A DNA stretch of 8,497 nucleotides from Planctomycetales bacterium (GTDB lineage Bacteria > Planctomycetota > Phycisphaerae > SM23-33), in the NCBI GenBank assembly GCA_030631085.1, contig DAOVLV010000057.1, positions 1 to 8,497 of the forward strand, in the 5' to 3' direction. A program made the position numbers and the translations under genes. Positions 1 through 5,987 of this stretch are shown here, in pieces. A model generated the notes under the pieces. It saw only the letters and a list, made by a program, of their open reading frames with translations. It ran no database searches and was not told the DNA's origin. Every line of letters starts with the position of its first letter. Position 1 is the stretch's first letter.

Positions 1-671
1 ATTACCAGGTCAATCTCGCCTCGCCGCATGAGAAGCCCGGCGGCATTGTCGGCGATAATTTTCACCGGAACGCCTTCTTGCTGAAGTTCCCATGCCGTCA
101 GACGCGAACCCTGGCAGCGCGGGCGGGTTTCATCGGCGATGACCGAGACCTTCCGCCCGGCCCGGTGTGCGAAATATATCGGCGCAAGGGCTGATCCCCA
201 ATCCACAAACGCCAGCCATCCGGCGTTGCAGTGGGTCAGCACGGTCATTGAGTCGGTTATCAATTCCGCGCCGATTTCGCCGATTCGACGCCCGGCTTCG
301 ATATATTCTGCAGCGACGGCCTGGGCTTCGGCGGCGGTATCGGCAGCAGCACGTACCCGGTCGATGGCGTAGAACAAATCGCGGGCTGTCGGGCGGGTGT
401 TTTTGAGCGTCTCGTAACCGGCCTGGATATAGGCCGAGCGGTCTGGTTCGTCGGCGGGGGCTTCGGCGAAGACCTGTGCCATACCGTATCCCGCTGCCGC
501 TCCGATAGCTCCGGCCCCGCGAACGACCATTGTTTTTATAGCCTCGGCCGTATCGTGGTGCGTCGGTAGTGCGACGACCTCGAACCTGTGCGGAAGCATC
601 GGCTGATTAATCGTCATCACCGACGAACCTTCCATCCACACCGTCAGATAATCTTTGCCGTTGACCTTCAT
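1..671 (-). CDS. mtnA: S-methyl-5-thioribose-1-phosphate isomerase, N-terminal part (cut by window edge)
   Basis: Predicted to isomerise 5-methylthioribose-1-phosphate to 5-methylthioribulose-1-phosphate in the cytoplasmic methionine salvage pathway. The 223 visible residues carry family signatures: VRGAGAIGAAAGYG at 50-63, LTHCNAGWLA at 145-154 with the presumed catalytic Cys148, and DETRPRCQGSRLTAWEL at 180-196. Full-length MtnA is about 340-360 residues, so roughly the last third, including the expected catalytic Asp, lies outside the window. The ATG at 671 is chosen because it is the first ATG after the upstream stop and gives a plausible N-terminus, but it has no clear Shine-Dalgarno sequence. 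The gene follows the CoA-transferase/GNAT gene by 32 bp. A TATAAT in that gap could give it its own promoter; otherwise it is read through from the acyl-CoA operon. Alternative: a related eIF2B-like sugar-phosphate isomerase, which is less likely given the DETRP..QG.RLTAWEL match. Confidence 0.9.
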   Translation of the reverse strand, partial: MKVNGKDYLTVWMEGSSVMTINQPMLPHRFEVVALPTHHDTAEAIKTMVVRGAGAIGAAAGYGMAQVFAEAPADEPDRSAYIQAGYETLKNTRPTARDLFYAIDRVRAAADTAAEAQAVAAEYIEAGRRIGEIGAELITDSMTVLTHCNAGWLAFVDWGSALAPIYFAHRAGRKVSVIADETRPRCQGSRLTAWELQQEGVPVKIIADNAAGLLMRRGEIDLV

Positions 672-683
672 AAGTTACCGGGG

Positions 684-689
684 ATTATA
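684..689 (-). promoter_or_regulatory. Possible -10 box for mtnA
   Basis: A perfect TATAAT on the minus strand lies 12 bp before the mtnA start, inside the 32-bp gap after the CoA-transferase/GNAT gene. No good -35 hexamer is found 16-18 bp upstream, where the sequence is about CAAGGA, and the leader would be only a few bases long. It may be chance. If real, it would let mtnA be expressed independently of the upstream operon. Confidence 0.25.
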
Positions 690-703
690 CACAATTCTTT
701 ACG

Positions 704-2575
704 CTATCCTTGCTCTTTCACCAAGTCGAAGGTGATGCTGTGGGCGTCGCCGTCGAACTCGGTGTTCACCTTGAAACCGGAATTGTGGAAGATGGCGAGC
801 ATTGGTTTATTGGCGGGCAGGACCTTGGCGTAGAAGTGGCGGACGCCGCGCTGACGGGCGATCTGGGCTATATAGTCCATCAGGAACGTGCCCATTCCCT
901 TTTGCTGCCATTCGTCCTGGACGATGAAGGCGACCTCGGCGGCCTGGGTTTTGGGGTCGAGGAAATACTGCGCGATGGCGACGATGTCTTCGCCTGTCGG
1001 GCTTGGAACGACGCCGACGATGGCAATGTCGTTGCGGTAGTCGATGTTGGTTAGTTTCTGCACATCCTTGTGAGGAAAGGTCATCGTATAAGTGAAATAT
1101 CGCGTATGGACGGACTGGTTGCTCAGCGAGTAGAGCATCTCGCTCAATGCCGGTTCGTCGGTGGGCTTGACGGGGCGGAAGAAAATCTGTGTTCCGTCTT
1201 TGAGCGTGTCATAACGTTCGAGTTCTTCGGGATAAGCGACCTTGTCCCAGGCCAGTTCAATCTGGTCCTGCGGGAGATAATTCTGCGTTTTGGCGGCCTC
1301 GATGAGTTCATTCCTGAACTTCGGGTGGGCGATATTGACCAGCGCCAGAACCCGCTCACGAATGCTCCTGCCGTGAAGGTAGGCGATACCGTATTCGGTA
1401 ACGACGTAGTGTACGTCGCCTCGAGTTGTAACGACGCCGGCGCCCTCGGTCAGGTGCGGGACGATGCGAGAGACAGATTCGTCTCTGGCGGTGGAAGGCA
1501 TGGCGATAATGGCCTTTCCGCCACGGCTTCGGGCAGAACCGCGAATAAAATCGACCTGTCCGCCGATACCGCTGTAGAACTTATATCCCAGCGAATCGGC
1601 GCAGACCTGGCCGGTAAGGTCGATCTCCAGAGCGACATTAATTCCCACCATTTTATCGTGCTGACTGATGACGAACGGATCGTTGACATACTCGGTTGGT
1701 CTGAAATTGAAAAAGGGGTTTCCGTCAATGTAATCGTAGAGTTTTTGCGAACCCATACAGAAACTGGCGACGATTTTCCCGCGATTAATCGTCTTTTTGG
1801 AGCAGGTTATCGCGCCGCACTCGATAAGGTCGATAATCCAGTCGCCGAACATTTCGGTATGTATGCCGAGTTCTTTCTTGTCCTTGAGGTATTCTGCCAG
1901 CGCCTGGGGTATGCGTCCGATGCCGCATTCGATCGTGCTTCCGTCCTCGACCAGGCGAGCGATGTTCTGTCCGATACGCCGGAGCGTTTCGTTCGGTTCG
2001 GGGACAGGAACGGTGATGACAGGTTCGTCATGTGGCACGAGCATTTCGATGAAATTGGCATGGATAAAACTATCGCCCATCGTCCGCGGCATTTTGGAGT
2101 TGACCTGGGCGATGACGTACTTTGCGTTGGCGGTGGCGGCTTTGACGATATCGACCGATACGCCGAAACTGCACAAGCCGCTCGCGTCGGGCGGTGAGAC
2201 CGATATCAACGCCACGTCGATGGGGATTCTGCCCGTCTCGAACTCGCGAGGAATCGCCGACAGGAAAATCGGCGTATAATCGCCGATACCTGCATCCAGA
2301 GCGTGCCGAACGTTATCGGCGACGAAGAAACTGTTCATCTTGAATTTGTCGCGGAATTTTTCATCGGCATATGGAGCCGATCCCATCGTCAGCAGGTGGA
2401 TGATACGGGCGTCGTAAATATCACGTGAATGCTCCACGAGCGAGTTGACAAGATGTTGTGGCTGGGCGCATCCGGTGCCTATGAAAATGCTGTTTCCCGG
2501 CTTGATGAGTTTCATGGCCTCAGCGGCGGTTCCGATCTGCTCGGCATATTTTTTCTTCCAGTCAAATTCCTGCAT
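704..2575 (-). CDS. Acetyl-CoA hydrolase/CoA-transferase fused to a C-terminal GNAT acetyltransferase domain
   Basis: A 623-residue cytoplasmic fusion. Residues about 5-450 are an acetyl-CoA hydrolase/4-hydroxybutyrate CoA-transferase-type enzyme, expected to move CoA between acyl-CoA and a carboxylate such as acetate. Visible motifs are the HTEMFGD segment, whose Glu241 fits the family glutamate that forms the glutamyl-CoA intermediate, ALEIDLTGQV at 315-324, and the glycine-rich GIGGQVDF at 336-343. Residues about 463-623 are a GNAT domain with the acetyl-CoA pyrophosphate-binding signature QQKGMG (557-562) and a typical LPANKPMLAIFHNSGF C-terminal part. Plain CoA-transferases of this family end near 430-450 residues, so the extra 170 are a genuine added domain. 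A longer reading from 2620 would overlap the ligase gene by 32 bp. The ATG at 2575 is preferred: it sits 13 bp after the ligase stop, has a GAGAAG at the right distance, and starts at the usual family N-terminus. Similar fusions are known as predicted bifunctional proteins; the acceptor acid and the GNAT target cannot be read from the sequence. Confidence 0.93.
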   Translation of the reverse strand: MQEFDWKKKYAEQIGTAAEAMKLIKPGNSIFIGTGCAQPQHLVNSLVEHSRDIYDARIIHLLTMGSAPYADEKFRDKFKMNSFFVADNVRHALDAGIGDYTPIFLSAIPREFETGRIPIDVALISVSPPDASGLCSFGVSVDIVKAATANAKYVIAQVNSKMPRTMGDSFIHANFIEMLVPHDEPVITVPVPEPNETLRRIGQNIARLVEDGSTIECGIGRIPQALAEYLKDKKELGIHTEMFGDWIIDLIECGAITCSKKTINRGKIVASFCMGSQKLYDYIDGNPFFNFRPTEYVNDPFVISQHDKMVGINVALEIDLTGQVCADSLGYKFYSGIGGQVDFIRGSARSRGGKAIIAMPSTARDESVSRIVPHLTEGAGVVTTRGDVHYVVTEYGIAYLHGRSIRERVLALVNIAHPKFRNELIEAAKTQNYLPQDQIELAWDKVAYPEELERYDTLKDGTQIFFRPVKPTDEPALSEMLYSLSNQSVHTRYFTYTMTFPHKDVQKLTNIDYRNDIAIVGVVPSPTGEDIVAIAQYFLDPKTQAAEVAFIVQDEWQQKGMGTFLMDYIAQIARQRGVRHFYAKVLPANKPMLAIFHNSGFKVNTEFDGDAHSITFDLVKEQG

Positions 2576-2580
2576 GGTTT

Positions 2581-2586
2581 CTTCTC
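2581..2586 (-). promoter_or_regulatory. Ribosome binding site deciding the CoA-transferase/GNAT start
   Basis: GAGAAG on the minus strand ends 5 bases before the ATG at 2575 and lies just after the ligase stop codon at 2589. It is an imperfect Shine-Dalgarno sequence, but it favours the 2575 start over the upstream in-frame start at 2620. Confidence 0.45.
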
Positions 2587-2588
2587 GT

Positions 2589-4691
2589 TCAGATTTTTTC
2601 GACGCTGATTCGAGCGTCAACGGCGATCGGCGTTGTGCCTTCGGTGCCGACGATGAAAGGGTTAATGTCCATTTCCTGAATCTGGGGGAATGCTGTTACC
2701 AACTGGCTGAGCCTCTGAAGTCCCTCGGCGATAGCGTCGAGATCGACGCCTTCCTTGCCTCGGAATCCTTTGAGTATCTGATACGTCTTCGTGCGAACGA
2801 GCATTTCCTTGGCTTCGGCGGCCGTTATCGGCGCAAGATAAAACGCCACGTCCTTAAGCACCTCGACCGTAACGCCGCCCATACCGAACATAAGCAGCGG
2901 TCCGAAATGCGGATCACGGTTCATTCCGAGTATTACTTCTCTGCCGCTGCTGCACATCTCCTGAACAAGAACGCCAAGAATGTCGGCATCGGGCGCCTTC
3001 TTCGGGATGCGGTACATCATCAGGTCGAATGCGTCCATGGCCTGCTGAGGGCCGTTCAGACCGATCCTGACGCCGCCGACGTCCGATTTGTGGAGAATGT
3101 CCGGCGACCATATCTTCATCACGACCGGATAGCCAAGTTGATCGGCAATGTCCGCTGCCTGCTCGGCAGTCATTGCGACCGTCCCCTTGGGAGTTACGAA
3201 TCCGTAGGCTTCGAGAATCTCCTTGGATTCCATTTCCGGTATTTCACGAACGCCCTGGCGAAGGTGCCTGTCGATAATGTGCTCAACTTTACGGCGATTT
3301 ACGGGAAAGAGTTTTATGACTCGCTTAGGCCTGGATCGCCAGCAGGTATATTTGTTCATTACTTCGATGGTTGCCACGGCGTTTTCGGGGGAATCGTATT
3401 GAGGAATTTTACCTCTGCGCAGGATGCGAATCGCTTCGGCGACCTTCTGACCGCCGAGGAAGCAGGCAAGCACAGGCTTTGAGGACTTTTCGGTGGCGAT
3501 TTTGACAACCGCCTCGGCGACACCGGCGCAATCAGTCATTGCCTGCGGCGTCAGCAACACCATGACGGCGTTCACACCGGGATCGTCGAGAACGACGTCA
3601 AGTGCGAATTCGTACCGGTCGGGCATGGCGTCGCCCAGAACGTCTATCGGGTTGTTGACGTTGGCGGCGGGGGGGAGATTCTCAGCCAATCGGCCAATCG
3701 TTTCGTCGGTCAATTTGGCAAACGTCAGTCCCCTTCGTTCGATTGCGTCGGCTGCCATAATTCCAGGCCCGCCGGCATTTGTGATAACCGCGATGCTTGG
3801 ACCGGCGGGTAAAGGTTGATTGACAAAGGCCTGTGCGTAATCGAACTGCGTCTTTATGGAGTCGCAACGGATAATACCGGAGCGGTCGAACCCGACATCG
3901 TAGGCAGTTTCGCTACCGGCGAGCGATCCGGTGTGAGAAGACGCAGCCTTGGCGCCTGCGCCCGTACCGCCTGATTTTATCAGCAGTATCGGCTTTTCCT
4001 GCGAGATGCGCTCCGCCTGTCGCACGAAGTCGTCACCGCCGGTGATGCTTTCCAGGTAGCCGGCGATAACCTTTGTGTTTTCGTCCTGGCCGAGCGCCTT
4101 GATAATATCGAGTTCGTTAACATCGGCCTTGTTCCCGATGCTGATAAGTGCGCTGAAACCGATGTCGTTTGCCTTGGACATATCGAGGATCGCCGTAACC
4201 AAAGCGCCCGACTGCGAGAGGTATCCGATGTGTCCGATTTTCGGTAAGTCCCCGCCGAAACTCGCATTGAGGCAACTTCCCGGAACCATGATACCCAGGC
4301 AGTTAGGCCCGATGATTCGAATCTTCGCGCTTTTTGCGATCTTAATGACCGATTGCTCGAGTTGCCGGCCTTCTGTGCCGACTTCCTTGAAACCGGCGGT
4401 GATGATTATCACCGATTTGACACCGACACCCGCGCATTCGGTCATAACCGCCGGAACGGCCTTGGCCGGTACGACGATTACTACCAGGTCCGGCACGGCG
4501 CCGATTGACTTGAGGTCCGGATAGCAGCGAAGACCATCCACCTCGTCGGCCTTGGGGTTGACCGGATAGATGTCGCCCTTGAACTGGCCGGAAATCAGAC
4601 CGGCGACGATCTCGTGGCCGACTTTGCCCTTCTGCCGCGATGCGCCGACAACCGCGACAGACTCAGGATTAAAAAAAGATTCCATACTCAT
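2589..4691 (-). CDS. ADP-forming acetate/acyl-CoA ligase, single-chain (alpha-beta fusion)
   Basis: A 700-residue NDP-forming acyl-CoA synthetase, predicted to catalyse acyl-CoA + ADP + phosphate to acid + CoA + ATP, reversibly, in the cytoplasm. In fermenters this makes ATP while excreting acetate. Domain order: CoA-binding Rossmann domain (about 6-140, with VAVVGAS and IIGPNCLGI), succinyl-CoA-ligase-like domains (about 150-440, with SQSGA, SSHTGSLAGS and ITNAGGPG), then an ATP-grasp domain (about 480-700, with DILHKSDVGGV and FGMGGVTVEVLKD). His253 and His534 match the two phosphohistidine positions of the archaeal ACD alpha and beta subunits, so the protein looks catalytically competent, unlike the degenerate ligase domain of Pat-type acetyltransferases. 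There is no GNAT domain on this chain; one is fused to the next gene product instead. The ATG at 4691 overlaps the stop of the deacetylase gene (ATGA) and lacks a Shine-Dalgarno, implying coupled translation; a second in-frame ATG at 4685 is possible. The acyl substrate could be propionate or a branched or aryl acid rather than acetate. Confidence 0.94.
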   Translation of the reverse strand: MSMESFFNPESVAVVGASRQKGKVGHEIVAGLISGQFKGDIYPVNPKADEVDGLRCYPDLKSIGAVPDLVVIVVPAKAVPAVMTECAGVGVKSVIIITAGFKEVGTEGRQLEQSVIKIAKSAKIRIIGPNCLGIMVPGSCLNASFGGDLPKIGHIGYLSQSGALVTAILDMSKANDIGFSALISIGNKADVNELDIIKALGQDENTKVIAGYLESITGGDDFVRQAERISQEKPILLIKSGGTGAGAKAASSHTGSLAGSETAYDVGFDRSGIIRCDSIKTQFDYAQAFVNQPLPAGPSIAVITNAGGPGIMAADAIERRGLTFAKLTDETIGRLAENLPPAANVNNPIDVLGDAMPDRYEFALDVVLDDPGVNAVMVLLTPQAMTDCAGVAEAVVKIATEKSSKPVLACFLGGQKVAEAIRILRRGKIPQYDSPENAVATIEVMNKYTCWRSRPKRVIKLFPVNRRKVEHIIDRHLRQGVREIPEMESKEILEAYGFVTPKGTVAMTAEQAADIADQLGYPVVMKIWSPDILHKSDVGGVRIGLNGPQQAMDAFDLMMYRIPKKAPDADILGVLVQEMCSSGREVILGMNRDPHFGPLLMFGMGGVTVEVLKDVAFYLAPITAAEAKEMLVRTKTYQILKGFRGKEGVDLDAIAEGLQRLSQLVTAFPQIQEMDINPFIVGTEGTTPIAVDARISVEKI
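4688..4691 (-). other. ATGA stop/start overlap between deacetylase and ligase genes
   Basis: The TGA of the deacetylase (4690-4688) shares bases with the ATG of the ligase (4691-4689). No Shine-Dalgarno sequence is visible just upstream, so the ligase is probably translated by ribosomes terminating on the deacetylase. This ties the amounts of the two proteins together. Confidence 0.8.
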
Positions 4692-5833
4692 TTCGACAAT
4701 CCATGTAAAGGGAACACGTTCGATTTAACCTTTTCAATTGTAGCGTTGATTTCGGGAGCCACCGCTCCGCGCTGCCGAGCGTCAGTCACAAGCATACGGT
4801 CTCTCAACCCGCCGTGCCAGTCTGTACTTTCGAGCATCACGCCACCCATGCCTATACTCATATCATCCGCCGCCTGGTCCTGGCCTGACAGAACGCTCCA
4901 CGCCAGCGCCCATCCACGGGCGGTGTTCTCAATATTATATCCGCCGCCGCCGACGGCCAGGATCGGCTTGCCGAAATCCAGCACAGACCGCACCACATCG
5001 GCGTATGCGTTATTGGTCAATTTCAGGTGTGCCAGCGGGTCGCCCGACAGGCAGTCCATCCCAAGTTCCAGCACGATCACGTCGGGATCATACGCACCGA
5101 TAAGCGGAAGCGCCACAGCGCGAAACGCCACGAGAAATGCTTCGTCGTAGGTATCTACCGGCAGGGGGACGTTGACACTGAAACCTTTGCCTTCGCCGGC
5201 GCCGATTTCACCTTCGAAACCCGTACCCGGAAAAAGCGTCTTGCCGCTCTGGTGAAACGACAGCGTCATAACGTCGGACCGATTATAGAACGCTTCCTGC
5301 ACGCCGTCGCAATGGTGAACGTCCACATCGAGAAAGAGTACTCGCTTGCCCGCATCCGTCAGGTGAAGGCAGGCGAGCACCACGTCGTTGATGTAGCAGA
5401 AGCCTGAAGCCTCGGCTGGGTGTGCATGGTGATACCCGCCGGAGGGGTTAAATGCCACGTCAACCTCGCCGGAAAGGATCATTTTCGCTCCAATCAGACT
5501 TCCCCCGCAGGCCATCGCGGCGTATTCGTAAAGTCCGATATAGACGGGACATTCCGGCGTCCCCAGGCCCATGTGCAGGCCTTCGACGTCCAAGTCGCCT
5601 TTCGATGCCTTCTGAAGCACATCAAGATATGCGGGCGTGTGGAAGGTCTCCAGCGTACGTCTGTCGGCGGGTTCGGGCGCGACTTCGCGCCGACCTTCGC
5701 CGCTCAGCAGACCCATCGAAGCCAATATCCCGCGAGTCTTACCGGCCCGTTCGCTACTGAACGGGCAGTCGGACGGATAGTGATACTTCTCAATTTCAAT
5801 GGAATGTATAAAAGCAGCCTTGGTCGGGTTCAT
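4688..5833 (-). CDS. acuC: AcuC-like zinc-dependent lysine deacetylase (class I HDAC family)
   Basis: A 381-residue arginase-fold deacetylase predicted to remove acetyl or other acyl groups from lysines of cytoplasmic proteins. The active site is complete: the His-His dyad H135/H136 in GGYHHAHPAEASGFCYIND, zinc ligands D171 and H173 in FLDVDVHHCDG and D260 in ELGMDCLSGD, and the catalytic Tyr299 in VGGGGYN. These positions are offset by exactly seven from human HDAC8 (142/143, 178, 180, 267, 306), which supports a true deacetylase rather than an acetylpolyamine or acetoin-related relative. Length and N-terminus (AAFIHS...YHYPSDCPFSSERA) match bacterial AcuC. An in-frame GTG at 5848 would add five residues; ATG 5833 is preferred from the family start. 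It is the first gene of the minus-strand operon and overlaps the acyl-CoA ligase gene by 4 bp, so the ligase or the GNAT-fused transferase is the obvious candidate substrate. In Bacillus, AcuC deacetylates acetyl-CoA synthetase; transfer of that role here is inference. Confidence 0.92.
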   Translation of the reverse strand: MNPTKAAFIHSIEIEKYHYPSDCPFSSERAGKTRGILASMGLLSGEGRREVAPEPADRRTLETFHTPAYLDVLQKASKGDLDVEGLHMGLGTPECPVYIGLYEYAAMACGGSLIGAKMILSGEVDVAFNPSGGYHHAHPAEASGFCYINDVVLACLHLTDAGKRVLFLDVDVHHCDGVQEAFYNRSDVMTLSFHQSGKTLFPGTGFEGEIGAGEGKGFSVNVPLPVDTYDEAFLVAFRAVALPLIGAYDPDVIVLELGMDCLSGDPLAHLKLTNNAYADVVRSVLDFGKPILAVGGGGYNIENTARGWALAWSVLSGQDQAADDMSIGMGGVMLESTDWHGGLRDRMLVTDARQRGAVAPEINATIEKVKSNVFPLHGLSK

Positions 5834-5852
5834 CGTATCACAGCCCACAAAT

Positions 5853-5866
5853 CCAGAAAGAACTGG
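5853..5866. repeat. Short inverted repeat near the operon start site
   Basis: CCAG-AAAGAA-CTGG: 4-bp arms around a 6-bp centre, placed just downstream of the -10 box and about where transcription of the acuC-like operon should begin. It could be a small operator or a leader hairpin, but arms this short occur often by chance. Confidence 0.2.
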
Positions 5867-5874
5867 TTACGCGC

Positions 5875-5903
5875 ATTATATGGAATTAAGCAAATACTGA
5901 AAG
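5875..5903 (-). promoter_or_regulatory. Candidate sigma-70-type promoter for the deacetylase/ligase/transferase operon
   Basis: On the minus strand a perfect TATAAT (5880-5875) is preceded, after 17 bp, by CTTTCA (5903-5898), a 3-of-6 match to TTGACA. The predicted start, around 5868, gives a leader of about 35 bases before the ATG at 5833. The surrounding stretch is clearly A+T-richer than the genes. The gap between the two divergent genes is only about 150 bp, so the phosphatase promoter must lie in the same stretch; I see no convincing plus-strand -35/-10 pair. Confidence 0.55.
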
Positions 5904-5987
5904 AGTCTATCGAAATATTCATTCTCCATATTGTAATCGAGCCGGAGTCGGTTGCTCGGTTGTTTCGGCTGTGGTAGCATTATTGGT

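Noticed and set aside
1070..2197. A 375-codon open frame on the plus strand, antisense to the CoA-transferase/GNAT gene
   Set aside because: It runs exactly opposite a gene with clear family motifs; its translation shows no recognisable domain and low-complexity V/D/G-rich composition typical of the mirror of a G+C-rich gene.
704..2575. A frameshift or gene-fusion artefact at the transferase-GNAT junction (around codon 455)
   Set aside because: The frame is continuous, the linker is plausible, and the same architecture is known from predicted bifunctional proteins.
2576..2620. A longer N-terminus for the CoA-transferase/GNAT protein, starting at 2620
   Set aside because: It would overlap the ligase gene by 32 bp and add 15 charged residues not expected in the family; the ATG at 2575 has a ribosome binding site and the usual family start.
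2445..3482. A 345-codon open frame on the plus strand, antisense to the acyl-CoA ligase
   Set aside because: Same reason: it spans two real genes on the other strand, crosses their boundary, and has no family motif.
5420..5977. A 185-codon plus-strand open frame across the start of the deacetylase and the divergent gap
   Set aside because: It mostly mirrors the deacetylase coding sequence and its translation resembles no known protein; an antisense transcript is possible but nothing in the sequence supports it.
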